A stretch of DNA of 64,000 nucleotides. Origin: Gramella jeungdoensis (GTDB lineage Bacteria > Bacteroidota > Bacteroidia > Flavobacteriales > Flavobacteriaceae). Location of the stretch: the NCBI RefSeq assembly GCF_023805255.1, contig NZ_JAMSCK010000001.1, forward strand, positions 806,001-870,000, given 5' to 3'. Below the pieces are notes generated by a model. The model was not told where the DNA came from. It saw only the letters and a program-made list of their open reading frames with translations, and searched no databases. Numbering within the stretch: the first letter of the stretch is position 1; each line of letters starts with the position of its first letter. Both the position numbers and the translations under genes were made by a program. Shown one piece after another: positions 1-8,513 of the stretch.

Positions 1-513
1 AGATGGCTGCTGCAGGAAAAGGTGCTCGAAAGTTTACAAATACTGGCTGATCATGACCTGCCTTTTGATCTGGTAGGTATACTTCCAGAACATATTGAAA
101 CAGCGCTTGAAGTTGCTAAAAAAGTTCCGGGGCTTAGGATGGTGTTCGATCATTTAAATCAGCCGCCAATTCAGCAAAACCTTAAGTATGGAAAATGGGG
201 AGACCTGATGAAGGAAGCTTCAGAATATCCAAATTTTCATGTAAAGATCTCCGGAATGGGAACTACCTCTGGAAAACCAGATTCCTGGGGAAAGGCTGAA
301 ATAAACGATTATATCAAATTCGTTTTTATGCACTTCGGAACAGATAGATGCTTTTTAGGAGGCGACTGGCCTGTCTCTTTGCTTGCCGGAAGCTACGCCT
401 ATACCTGGAAGCAGTATGAAGAAAGCCTGAAAGAAATTTTAAATGATGAAGAGCTGGAATTAGTCAGCTTTAACAATGCTAATCGATTTTATAATTTAAA
501 TCTTAAGACTTAA
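1..513 (+). CDS. Amidohydrolase family 2 protein, probable sugar lactonase (5' truncated)
   Basis: The reading frame is open from the first base of the window, so the N-terminus lies outside it; about 170 C-terminal residues are seen. The sequence resembles TIM-barrel amidohydrolases of the Amidohydro_2 family, which includes L-rhamnono-, L-fucono- and related 1,4-lactonases. Supporting segments are VFDHLNQPPI, the HVKISGMG strand and the C-terminal FLGGDWPV strand, which carries the last active-site Asp of this family. There is no sign of export in the visible part. Its stop codon overlaps the start of the RhaT-like permease (TAATG), so the two are translationally coupled. It probably opens an aldonolactone made by a sugar dehydrogenase such as the Gfo/Idh/MocA protein at 7474. 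The substrate (rhamnonolactone, apionolactone or another) cannot be told from sequence. Confidence 0.75.
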   Translation, partial: RWLLQEKVLESLQILADHDLPFDLVGILPEHIETALEVAKKVPGLRMVFDHLNQPPIQQNLKYGKWGDLMKEASEYPNFHVKISGMGTTSGKPDSWGKAEINDYIKFVFMHFGTDRCFLGGDWPVSLLAGSYAYTWKQYEESLKEILNDEELELVSFNNANRFYNLNLKT

Positions 514-1547
514 TGAGTGTAATTGGAGGAGTGGCATTTCATGCCGTAGGAGCCGCCTTTGCTGCGTTATGCTACACGCCGCAGAAGAAAGTGATCAAAT
601 GGTCGTGGCAAACCTACTGGCTGGCTCAGGCCTTTGTATGCTGGTTTCTCCTTCCGCTACTCGTTGCCTGGATAACGATCCCGGAGTTAGTTACGGTTTT
701 GAAAGAAGCCCCTGCTGATGCCATGTGGAAAGCTTTCGTACTCGGAGCTGCCTATGGAATTGGAGGGACTGCTTTTGGCCTTGCCATTCGTTACATAGGT
801 TTTTCCCTCACTTATGCTATTTCGATTGGAATTTCATGTGTAGTGGGCACTTTGCTGCCGCCTTTTGTGAAAGGTGAACTGGGAGCGGTGTTGCAGCAGC
901 CAGGTGCGGGATGGCTTATAACAGGAATGATACTGGGGGTTGTTGGAATAGCCCTATGTGGAATTGCCGGACGCTTTAAGGAAATTGATCTTTCAAAATA
1001 TATAGGAGAGATAGATTCAAATTTTTCGGTGGCTAAAGGTCTGCCTTTATGTCTGCTGGCAGGAGTGCTTTCTGCCCTTTATGGGTTCGCTATAGATCAG
1101 GGTCAGCCAATTGCTGATATCGCCTATGATTATGGGGCGGGAAATTTTCAAACAAACGTAGTCTATATTTTCTCAAATACAGGAGCTTTTTTAACCACAG
1201 GGATCTATTGTGTTTTTCTGCATAATAAGAATAAGACCTGGGGAGAATATAAACCCGCCGGGAATGTACCGCTTAATCTGAATTATATCCTTGCCGCTAT
1301 TACCGGTATGCTCTGGTATTCGCAGTTTTTCTTTTATGGCCTCGGCCATGTGCGTATGGGAGATTACAAGTTTACCAGCTGGGCTATTCATATGATCATG
1401 TTGGTACTTTTCAGTATGCTCGCGGGACTGGCTTTAAAGGAATGGAAACAAGCCAAAGGAAAGACGGTCTTTATACTTGTCCTGGCCATTGCTATTCTGC
1501 TGGCTGCAGTATTGTCATTAACGATAGGGAATTCCATGTCGGCCTGA
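513..1547 (+). CDS. RhaT-like sugar:H+ symporter (L-rhamnose transporter family)
   Basis: This 344-residue inner-membrane protein has about ten hydrophobic segments and no large soluble domain. It matches the RhaT family of the drug/metabolite transporter superfamily. Characteristic stretches are CYTPQKKVIKWSWQTYW near residue 20, the glycine-rich GAAYGIGGTAFGLAIRYIG segment near residue 80, and ISIGISCVVGTLLPP. RhaT family members move L-rhamnose, or related deoxy or branched sugars, with protons. It overlaps the upstream lactonase gene by one base. A rhamnose-type permease fits a locus with one GH106 and two GH78 rhamnosidases, but proximity to the acid-sugar genes leaves other pectic sugars possible. 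Confidence 0.85.
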   Translation: MSVIGGVAFHAVGAAFAALCYTPQKKVIKWSWQTYWLAQAFVCWFLLPLLVAWITIPELVTVLKEAPADAMWKAFVLGAAYGIGGTAFGLAIRYIGFSLTYAISIGISCVVGTLLPPFVKGELGAVLQQPGAGWLITGMILGVVGIALCGIAGRFKEIDLSKYIGEIDSNFSVAKGLPLCLLAGVLSALYGFAIDQGQPIADIAYDYGAGNFQTNVVYIFSNTGAFLTTGIYCVFLHNKNKTWGEYKPAGNVPLNLNYILAAITGMLWYSQFFFYGLGHVRMGDYKFTSWAIHMIMLVLFSMLAGLALKEWKQAKGKTVFILVLAIAILLAAVLSLTIGNSMSA

Positions 1548-1588
1548 TGCGATCATATTAACCGAAGAAGACAATAAATTTTAATGTG

Positions 1589-2731
1589 ATGAGAACAATA
1601 AACTTACTCAATCCCGCTAAGCTTTCCTTTGGAGATGATTCTTTAAAGGTATTTATAGAGGATTACCTGAAAACCGGGAACCGCCGATTATATATGCTCA
1701 TTACGGAGCATGTGGAAAATTTACTTGAACGAAGTATCAAAAATTTGCGGGAGGAAGGGATTGAAATCTATGTGGATAAATCAATAGAACAGGAGCCCAG
1801 CTTTTCTGAATTTGAAACTATTCTTGAAAACGCCAGATCCTATGAAGCTGATAGTATAGTGGGCATTGGAGGTGGAAGTGTGCTGGATGTTGCCAAGCTG
1901 GTGGCTGCGCAATTAAAAAACACGCAAAGTCTTGAAGAGGTAAAGGGAATTGGCAACTTAAAAGAACGTCAGACCTATTTAAGTTGTCTGCCAACGACTG
2001 CCGGCACTGGAAGTGAAGTTTCGCCAAACGCTATTTTTATAGATGATGAAGGTAATAAAGTAGGAGTAATAAGTCCTTTTTTAGTGCCGGACGCAGCTTA
2101 TATCTGTCCCAGATTAACTCATAGTGTACCACCATCTGTAACAGCGGCCACCGGTATTGATGCGCTTACCCATTGTCTGGAAGCATATGCAAACAATTTT
2201 GCCCATCCTATGGTTAATGTATTTGCCCTGGAAGGAATTCGATTGATAGCTCAATATTTACCAATTGCCTATCGAAACGGTGATGATGAAGAAGCCAGAG
2301 CCAATGTGGCCTTGGGTAGCTTATATGGAGGTATGTGCCTGGGACCCGTTAATACGGCTGCCGTGCACGCTCTTTCTTATCCTTTGGGTACTGAATTCCA
2401 TATTGCTCATGGCCTTTCTAATGCAGTGCTTTTACCTTATGTAATGGAATATAACTTACCGGAAGCAATTGGGCCATATTCAGAAATTGCACTGGCTATT
2501 GGAGCAGAAAAGGGAAATTCTCCAGAAGAAATTGCAAAAAGAGGTATTGAGATCATCCGGAAATTAAATAGTGATTGCGGGATCCCTTCAAAGCTTTCCG
2601 ATCTGGAAATTCCGGAATCTTCCATAGATCTTTTGGCTGAAAATGCCTTAAAAGTTCAGCGTTTACTGAAGAATAATTTGAGAGAAGTAACGCTGCACGA
2701 TGCGAAATATATTTATCAGTCAGCATTTTGA
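1589..2731 (+). CDS. Iron-containing (group III) alcohol dehydrogenase
   Basis: A cytoplasmic NAD(P)-dependent alcohol dehydrogenase of the Fe-ADH family, 380 residues, the usual length. GIGGGSVLDVAK near residue 95 is the nucleotide-binding glycine motif and TTAGTGSEVS follows near residue 136. The metal ligands appear as Asp191, His195 (GIDALTHCLEA), His260 and His274 (FHIAHGLSNA), the normal D-x3-H...H...H spacing. I start at the ATG; a GTG directly before it is also possible. The family reduces small aldehydes such as lactaldehyde, or semialdehydes. The next gene is a pyruvate-type aldolase, so it may reduce the aldehyde that aldolase releases. Candidates are L-lactaldehyde from a deoxy-sugar acid or a tetruronic semialdehyde from Dha. 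Confidence 0.88.
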   Translation: MRTINLLNPAKLSFGDDSLKVFIEDYLKTGNRRLYMLITEHVENLLERSIKNLREEGIEIYVDKSIEQEPSFSEFETILENARSYEADSIVGIGGGSVLDVAKLVAAQLKNTQSLEEVKGIGNLKERQTYLSCLPTTAGTGSEVSPNAIFIDDEGNKVGVISPFLVPDAAYICPRLTHSVPPSVTAATGIDALTHCLEAYANNFAHPMVNVFALEGIRLIAQYLPIAYRNGDDEEARANVALGSLYGGMCLGPVNTAAVHALSYPLGTEFHIAHGLSNAVLLPYVMEYNLPEAIGPYSEIALAIGAEKGNSPEEIAKRGIEIIRKLNSDCGIPSKLSDLEIPESSIDLLAENALKVQRLLKNNLREVTLHDAKYIYQSAF

Positions 2732-2736
2732 AGAAA

Positions 2737-3663
2737 ATGGAACTAAAAGATATGAATAAATTTAAGGGGGTTATAGTGCCCATGATCACTCCGTTCACAA
2801 ACAATCTTGATATTGACAGAGATGCTTCGGAAAGGATCGTTGAAAATCTGGTGACTAATGACTGTTCCGTTTTTATTCTCGGAACTACGGGGGAAGCATT
2901 GTCTGTAAGACAATCTGAAAAAAGCCTTCTTGCCGAAAGCGTTACGAGGGCAGTAAACGGAAGGAGAACGGTTTATGCTGGCATTTCAGGAAATTGTTTT
3001 GACGAAAGTGTGGAAAGTGCCAGGCGATTTCGGGATGTGGGGGTCGACGCGCTTGTGGCTCATTTACCGGCCTTTTATCCCCTGTCTGATGATCATATGC
3101 TTCATTATTTCGAATCACTGGCCGATGCTGTACCACTGCCTCTGATTCTTTACAATATGCCCGCAACAACAAATCATTCCCTGTCTATAGAAATCATTGA
3201 TAAGTTGAGCCAACATGATAATATTATAGGCCTTAAGGATTCCGAACGCGGAGATGACCGCCTGGATAAAGCTTTGGATAAATGGAAAGATCGCGAAGAT
3301 TTCGTTTTTCATTTAGGATGGGCTGCGAAGTCCTCATATGGTGTAAGAAATGGCCTTGATGGGATCGTTCCCAGTACTGCCAATTTGGTTCCCTCCATAT
3401 ATTCTGACCTATTTGAGGCGGCCGCAAATGGCAATTCTGAAAAAGCTGATCAATTACAGGAATTAACAAATGCAATAAGTGCGTATTATCAGGCTGGGAA
3501 TTTATTAAGTGAGGCTATACCACGCTTAAAAGGCATGATGCAAACCTTCGGATTGTGCTCGAACAAAGTAAAACTTCCTATGCTCCAAATCTCTGATGAA
3601 TTACAGGGAAAAATAGAGGCAGAAGTGCTTCAGAAATATTCACAATATAATACCAGTAAATAA
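2737..3663 (+). CDS. DapA/NanA-family pyruvate-dependent aldolase (2-keto-3-deoxy sugar acid type)
   Basis: A TIM-barrel class I aldolase of the dihydrodipicolinate synthase / N-acetylneuraminate lyase family, 308 residues, cytoplasmic. Family residues are visible: the GTTGEALS substrate loop near residue 50, the catalytic Tyr in LILYNMPATTN, and the Schiff-base Lys in IIGLKDSE near residue 167. Enzymes of this family outside lysine synthesis usually split 2-keto-3-deoxy sugar acids into pyruvate and an aldehyde. I use the ATG at 2737; an in-frame TTG at 2728 overlaps the previous stop and the ATG at 2752 is a third option. Placement between Fe-ADH and PdxA2/kinase genes suggests catabolism rather than lysine synthesis. 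Kdo, Dha and 2-keto-3-deoxy-rhamnonate are candidate substrates. Confidence 0.85.
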   Translation: MELKDMNKFKGVIVPMITPFTNNLDIDRDASERIVENLVTNDCSVFILGTTGEALSVRQSEKSLLAESVTRAVNGRRTVYAGISGNCFDESVESARRFRDVGVDALVAHLPAFYPLSDDHMLHYFESLADAVPLPLILYNMPATTNHSLSIEIIDKLSQHDNIIGLKDSERGDDRLDKALDKWKDREDFVFHLGWAAKSSYGVRNGLDGIVPSTANLVPSIYSDLFEAAANGNSEKADQLQELTNAISAYYQAGNLLSEAIPRLKGMMQTFGLCSNKVKLPMLQISDELQGKIEAEVLQKYSQYNTSK

Positions 3664-3673
3664 AAAGATTGAA

Positions 3674-4714
3674 ATGAATCAGAATAAACCAATAATAGGA
3701 ATTTCAATGGGTGACCCCGCCAGTATTGGTCCTGAAGTAACCGTGAAAGCAGTCACGCTTGCTGAGGTGACAGATAAATGCAGACCCATTGTTTTTGGTG
3801 ATTTGGGAGTGCTGGAAAATGCCTTAAAAATCACCGGTCTTGATCTGAAACTTAACCCAATCAGTGATGTGTCAGAGGCCATTTTTGATGAGGCAGGAAT
3901 GGTGAATGTCTTCGATATGAAGAACGTGGATCTCGAAAAACTTCAGTTGGGCGAAGTTTCTGCAATGGCGGGGAATGCGGCTTTTGAAAATGTAACGAAG
4001 ATGATCAGTCTGGCCCTGGAAGGCACTATAGATGCTACCGTCACCGGCCCTATCCATAAGGAATCCATTAACAAAGCCGGTCATAAATACAGCGGCCATA
4101 CTGAGATTTATGCAGATTACACCAATACCAGTAAGTATGCTATGCTCCTGGTGGAAGAAAATCTACGTGTTATTCATGTTTCGACTCATGTTTCACTACG
4201 CCAGGCCTGTGATCTTGTTAAAAAACAACGGGTACTGGATACCATTGAACTATTGCATGATGCCTGTAAACAAATAGGAATAGAAAATCCTAAGCTGGGT
4301 GTTCCGGGATTGAATCCACATTCCAGCGATGGTGGATTATTTGGCGATGAAGAAGAAAAAGAAATAATTCCTGCCATAAAAGAGGCTCAGGAAAAAGGTT
4401 ATGACGTGGAAGGGCCTGTGCCGCCGGATACTTTATTCCCAAAAGCAATTGGAGGAGTTTATGACGGCTGTGTTGCAATGTACCATGACCAGGGCCATAT
4501 TCCATTTAAAGTTCATGGTTTTAACTGGGATAAGAAAAAGAAGCAGATGAAGAGTGTTCGCGGAGTGAATATCACATTAGGTTTACCAATAATCAGGACT
4601 TCTGTAGATCACGGAACTGCTATGGAAATCGCCGGTAAGAATATCGCCAGCCCGGATGCTATGGTTCTTGCCATTGAATATGCCGTTCGATTGCACCAAT
4701 CAAAAAAGAAATAA
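3674..4714 (+). CDS. PdxA2-like four-carbon acid sugar 4-phosphate dehydrogenase
   Basis: A 346-residue member of the PdxA family of NAD-dependent oxidative decarboxylases. Metal and substrate motifs are intact: GDPASIGPEV at the N-terminus, TGPIHKESINKAGHKYSGHT near residue 120, GLNPHSSDGGLFG near residue 213, MYHDQGHIPFKV near residue 264, and RTSVDHGTA near residue 300. True PdxA acts on 4-phosphohydroxy-L-threonine in vitamin B6 synthesis. PdxA2 paralogues paired with a DUF1537 kinase instead oxidise D-threonate or D-erythronate 4-phosphate, yielding dihydroxyacetone phosphate and CO2. The kinase gene lies directly downstream with a 9-base gap, which strongly favours the PdxA2 role. Exact stereospecificity is unknown. 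Confidence 0.88.
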   Translation: MNQNKPIIGISMGDPASIGPEVTVKAVTLAEVTDKCRPIVFGDLGVLENALKITGLDLKLNPISDVSEAIFDEAGMVNVFDMKNVDLEKLQLGEVSAMAGNAAFENVTKMISLALEGTIDATVTGPIHKESINKAGHKYSGHTEIYADYTNTSKYAMLLVEENLRVIHVSTHVSLRQACDLVKKQRVLDTIELLHDACKQIGIENPKLGVPGLNPHSSDGGLFGDEEEKEIIPAIKEAQEKGYDVEGPVPPDTLFPKAIGGVYDGCVAMYHDQGHIPFKVHGFNWDKKKKQMKSVRGVNITLGLPIIRTSVDHGTAMEIAGKNIASPDAMVLAIEYAVRLHQSKKK

Positions 4715-4723
4715 TCAGGAAAT

Positions 4724-5875
4724 ATGGTAATCGTTATTGCAGATGATTTTACCGGTGCCGCAGAAATTGGTGGTATTGGTCTGCGTTATGGTTATGATGT
4801 CCATCTGTATACATCCTCGGATGATGACTTTAAGGGAGATATGGTGATTTTCGCAACTAACATGCGGGCCAGGGATGAATCTTCTGCCATGAAAATCCTT
4901 CAGGATCTTCTCCTAAAAGTAAAGGATTTACCAAATTCCATGATATTTCTTAAACTGGATTCCGTATTTCGAGGCCATGTGAAGATTAGCCTGCATACTG
5001 CATTAAAGTTCTTGAATAAGAACCGGGTTATATTCATTCCGGCAAACCCTTCCTTAGATCGTACAATCGAAAATGGCATTTACTATTATCAGGGGAAACC
5101 TTTAATGGAAGCCGATTTTTTTTCAGATTCAGTTTCGGAAAACAGAACCTCCCATGTATTCGATTTAATAGAAAAAGAAGAACATGATACCATTCAGGTA
5201 GCTTCATCAGATCAGGCCTTGACAAAGGGGATTATAATTGGAAATGCTGCTACCGTAAAAGACTTAGAAGAGTGGGCCAAAGCTTCAGGCAATGACAATA
5301 TTCTGGCAGGAGGAGCAAATTTCTTTGAAGCACTTCTGAAGCAAAATAAGATCAAACTCAATAACGATAAAAAACCTTCTGGAAATCTCGGGGATAAATG
5401 TCTTTATATATGTGGGAGTGCCCATATGAACAGTAAAAATGCGCTCAGAAAGGCAGCAAGAAAGGGAGCGGTGATTCACAATATACCAGAAAGGATTTTT
5501 CAGCCTCGGGAAAGGGAAAAAGAAATGCAGGTCTGGAGTGATAAAATCATTTCTGATATCAAAAAGCATAATTCGGTCATTGCAGCAGTGGGAAATCCGG
5601 AATTCGAAGATAAAGAGGAGCTTCCCGTGCTTATTGAAAATACATTTGCGAGTCTGGTGCATAAAGTTCTGGAAAACCAGCAATTAGATGAACTTATTAT
5701 TGAAGGCGGAGCGACGGCCTTTGCTGTACTAAGTAAAATAAATTATACAAAATTTTCTCCCGTACAGGAATTTGCACCGGGAGTCATCCGGATGAAGACT
5801 GAAGAAGAAAAAGATCTTTTTATAACAGTAAAACCGGGAAGCTATAAATGGCAAAAGGAAATATGGCCTTTTTAA
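4724..5875 (+). CDS. Four-carbon acid sugar kinase (DUF1537 family; D-threonate/D-erythronate kinase type)
   Basis: A 383-residue cytoplasmic kinase of the DUF1537 family. The N-terminal domain opens with VIVIADDFTGAAEIGG, the family signature, and continues with LDSVFRGHV near residue 83. The C-terminal nucleotide-binding domain carries LIIEGGATAFAVL near residue 326 and a late FAPGVIRM segment. At 383 residues it is shorter than many family members (about 420). It would phosphorylate a tetronate at O4 using ATP, feeding the PdxA2-like enzyme encoded just upstream. The pair is the known D-threonate/D-erythronate degradation module. A second, longer family member at 20657 belongs to a different module, so the two probably have different substrates. 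Confidence 0.87.
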   Translation: MVIVIADDFTGAAEIGGIGLRYGYDVHLYTSSDDDFKGDMVIFATNMRARDESSAMKILQDLLLKVKDLPNSMIFLKLDSVFRGHVKISLHTALKFLNKNRVIFIPANPSLDRTIENGIYYYQGKPLMEADFFSDSVSENRTSHVFDLIEKEEHDTIQVASSDQALTKGIIIGNAATVKDLEEWAKASGNDNILAGGANFFEALLKQNKIKLNNDKKPSGNLGDKCLYICGSAHMNSKNALRKAARKGAVIHNIPERIFQPREREKEMQVWSDKIISDIKKHNSVIAAVGNPEFEDKEELPVLIENTFASLVHKVLENQQLDELIIEGGATAFAVLSKINYTKFSPVQEFAPGVIRMKTEEEKDLFITVKPGSYKWQKEIWPF

Positions 5876-5882
5876 AAATTAA

Positions 5883-7460
5883 ATGATGGAACAAAATTCT
5901 CTTCACTGGATAGATATCCTTATTATCGTAGTTAGTATTATTGTATCACTGGCTGTAGGTTTGGGCTTTGCAAAAAAGCAGTCCAATACCGCTCAGTATT
6001 TCTCTGCAGGAGGTAATATTCCTTCCTGGGCAATAGGGATCTCGATCTTTGCTACTTTGATCAGCAGTGTTACATTTCTGGCGTATCCCGGTGAAGGTTT
6101 CGGGTCAAACTGGGTTAGACTGGTGCAGGGATTAATGGTTCCTATTGTAGTTATTGCCCTGATAGGTTTCCTGGTTCCTATGTATCGTAAGGTGATTGGT
6201 TTGAGTGCCTATGAATATTTTGAAAAGAGATTCGGGTATTTTGCCCGGTTATATACCGCACTGGCCTTCGTGCTGACCCACTTTTCCAAAATGGGATCTG
6301 TTTTTTTTCTTCTCTCCCTGGCACTGGCAAGCATGACGGGATTCGATACGTATACAATTATAATTGTCCTGGGAATTGCAATTATTATTTTGACAGTACT
6401 TGGTGGAATGGAAGCGGTTATCTGGTTGGATGTGATTCAAGGTTTGTTATTGATCTTGGGAGGGATAATTACTTTGGTCTTTATTGGTTTAAAAATGGAA
6501 GGAGGCCTGGGCGCCGTTTTGTCTACGGCAAATTCTGAAGGGAAAATGAGTCTGGGGCCATTTGACTGGGATTTTGTTAATCTTACTTTCTGGGTTATGG
6601 CAATTAACGGCGTTTTTTATGCTATTCAAAAGTATGGAACAGATCAGACTATAGTTCAGAGGTATTTAACGGCCAGAACTGACAGGTCTGCTAAACGGGC
6701 TTCTGTTATGGGGGTACTCATGGTGGTTCCCATCTGGATGATTTTTATGTTTATTGGGACCGCGCTCTATGTTTTTTATCAGCAGAGTGTGAATCCTCTT
6801 CCCGAAGATATCAGGGCCGATGCAGTTTTTCCGTTTTTTATCTTAAATGAAATGCCGGTGGGAGTTATTGGGCTTATTATTTCAGCCCTTATGGCAGCCG
6901 CAATTTCTTCTCTTGACTCCGACTTAAACTGTCTTGCGGCGGTTGGAGTAGATGACTTTTACAGCAAGTTTAGGCCGGAAGCCAGCGACATGAAGAGGTT
7001 GAAAGCAGGAAAAATTTTCGTTGTTCTATCCGGGATTGGAGCTATTCTGGTAGCGATAACCTATGTTTCAGCAGGGGATAAAGGTGTCCTGGGAATCGTG
7101 TTTATGCTCTATGCTATATTTTCAGGGGGTATAGTAGGGATCTTTCTCTTGGGAATTTTTGTTCCCCGCGCCAATAAACAGGGGATAAATATAGGAATTG
7201 CAGCATGTGTTCTTTTTACTGCTTATGCCTTACTTTCGTCTACAAGTATAGGTTCAGGCGAAAATAAAGACTTAATACTGGACCTGGGTGAGCTTAATTT
7301 TACCCAACATAAATACATGCTTGGTGTATACAGTCATGTAGTCTTAATTGTGGTAGGTTGGCTCGCAAGTTATCTGTTTCCCAAACCGGATATTGATGAG
7401 AATCTTACCTATAAAGGCTGGAAAAAGCTGAAAAAACAACAAGCTAATCAATCCATATAA
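5883..7460 (+). CDS. Sodium:solute symporter (SSS/SLC5 family)
   Basis: A 525-residue inner-membrane protein with about 13 predicted membrane segments and the fold of Na+-coupled sugar and sugar-acid symporters. Family segments include SAGGNIPSWAIGISIFATLISSV near residue 42, GLSAYEYFEKRFG near residue 107, the IQKYGTDQTIVQRYLTARTD signature near residue 250, and AAAISSLDSDLN near residue 340. It starts 7 bases after the kinase gene at an ATGATG, so the second ATG is also possible. It sits between the acid-sugar kinase and the Gfo/Idh/MocA dehydrogenase and probably imports the sugar or acid sugar processed by this group. Substrate specificity is not readable from sequence. Confidence 0.9.
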   Translation: MMEQNSLHWIDILIIVVSIIVSLAVGLGFAKKQSNTAQYFSAGGNIPSWAIGISIFATLISSVTFLAYPGEGFGSNWVRLVQGLMVPIVVIALIGFLVPMYRKVIGLSAYEYFEKRFGYFARLYTALAFVLTHFSKMGSVFFLLSLALASMTGFDTYTIIIVLGIAIIILTVLGGMEAVIWLDVIQGLLLILGGIITLVFIGLKMEGGLGAVLSTANSEGKMSLGPFDWDFVNLTFWVMAINGVFYAIQKYGTDQTIVQRYLTARTDRSAKRASVMGVLMVVPIWMIFMFIGTALYVFYQQSVNPLPEDIRADAVFPFFILNEMPVGVIGLIISALMAAAISSLDSDLNCLAAVGVDDFYSKFRPEASDMKRLKAGKIFVVLSGIGAILVAITYVSAGDKGVLGIVFMLYAIFSGGIVGIFLLGIFVPRANKQGINIGIAACVLFTAYALLSSTSIGSGENKDLILDLGELNFTQHKYMLGVYSHVVLIVVGWLASYLFPKPDIDENLTYKGWKKLKKQQANQSI

Positions 7461-7473
7461 ACAAATAGCCATA

Positions 7474-8511
7474 GTGAGTCAGGAACCAGACATACTTATT
7501 ATCGGAGCAGGCGGAATCGTGAGGGATGCGCATTTGCCCGCATATCAGATCGCCGGATTTAAGGTGAAAGGCATCTTTGATCTGGATATTGAAAAGGCCC
7601 GGAACCTGGCTGAAAAATTTCAGATTCCGGGAGTGTACTCCAGTTTAGAGGAGATCATTGAGCAGGTAGATGAAAATTCTGTTTTTGATCTTGCCGTGCC
7701 CGGAAAGGAAATCCTGAAGGTTTTAAAAAAGATTCCTGATCAATCCGTGATTCTTATTCAAAAGCCCATGGGGGAAGACTTAAAGATGGCAAGAGAAATT
7801 CTGCAGTTATGCCGGGAAAAGGATCTAAAGGCCGGGATCAATTTTCAGCTTCGTTATGCACCCTTCATCAGGAAGGCCCAAGAACTCCTTGCCCAAGATC
7901 AACTCGGGGAAATATGTGATATTGAGATCAACGTAAATGTATTTACTCCCTGGCATTTATGGGATTTTTTAAAGTCGATACCCCGTATGGAAATACTGTA
8001 TCACAGTATACATTATGTAGATCTGGTACGCTCTTTTCTTGGAAATCCCGAAAAGATCTATGCGAAGACCATAAAGCATCCTGCGAGTACCGACCTGGCA
8101 TCTGTTAAGAGTAATATCATTATGGATTATGGGATGTTTAAAAGGGCTAATATCCTCACCAATCATAATCATGGATATTCTGAAAAATATCAGCGTTCGT
8201 TCATTAAAATTGAAGGCACCGAAGGCGCCTGCCGTATGGAGATTGGGGTTTTAAAGTCCTATCCTAAAGGAAAAGACGATAAGTTCGAGTACATACTTTA
8301 CGATGATGAAAGAGACTGGCAGGAGATTCCCATGCAAGGTACCTGGTTCCCGCACGCCTTCATTGGCTCTATGCAGGAGATGTTGAAGGCAAAACAGGAT
8401 GAAAATTATATTCCCGATAACAGCGTTGAAGACTGTATACATACGATGGCCTGTGTGGAAGCTGCCTATATTTCCAGCGCTGAAGGAGGAATTGATCCCG
8501 AAAAGATTTAA
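7474..8511 (+). CDS. Gfo/Idh/MocA-family oxidoreductase (candidate sugar dehydrogenase)
   Basis: A cytoplasmic NAD(P)-dependent oxidoreductase of 345 residues. It begins with a GTG codon. The N-terminal Rossmann fold shows ILIIGAGGIVRDAHLPAY, and the EKP-type cofactor/catalytic motif reads LIQKPMGEDL near residue 90, with Gln replacing the usual Glu but the key Lys kept. The C-terminal domain carries HSIHYVDLVRSFLG near residue 175, where this family usually places its catalytic His and Asp. There is no signal peptide, so it acts on an imported sugar. D-apiose dehydrogenase belongs to this superfamily and the locus encodes an apiosidase, so apiose oxidation is a reasonable guess. Sugar-acid reduction is also possible. 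Confidence 0.82.
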   Translation: MSQEPDILIIGAGGIVRDAHLPAYQIAGFKVKGIFDLDIEKARNLAEKFQIPGVYSSLEEIIEQVDENSVFDLAVPGKEILKVLKKIPDQSVILIQKPMGEDLKMAREILQLCREKDLKAGINFQLRYAPFIRKAQELLAQDQLGEICDIEINVNVFTPWHLWDFLKSIPRMEILYHSIHYVDLVRSFLGNPEKIYAKTIKHPASTDLASVKSNIIMDYGMFKRANILTNHNHGYSEKYQRSFIKIEGTEGACRMEIGVLKSYPKGKDDKFEYILYDDERDWQEIPMQGTWFPHAFIGSMQEMLKAKQDENYIPDNSVEDCIHTMACVEAAYISSAEGGIDPEKI

Positions 8512-8513
8512 TT

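Noticed and set aside
3674-4714. Vitamin B6 biosynthesis gene pdxA
   Set aside because: Direct pairing with a DUF1537 kinase and location in a sugar catabolic cluster fit PdxA2 instead.
5285-5683. 132-codon open frame on the minus strand inside the acid-sugar kinase gene
   Set aside because: The plus-strand frame encodes a recognisable kinase; the reverse product is low-complexity Phe/Ile-rich sequence without domain features. Other long antisense frames (for example 48340-49059, 26323-26742, 31572-31949) were rejected for the same reason.
1589-5875. Plain L-rhamnose or L-fucose non-phosphorylating pathway as the main explanation of this gene group
   Set aside because: The RhaT-like permease and lactonase would fit, but no rhamnonate/fuconate dehydratase is visible, and a PdxA2 plus tetronate kinase pair has no place in that pathway. 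It remains an alternative for individual genes.
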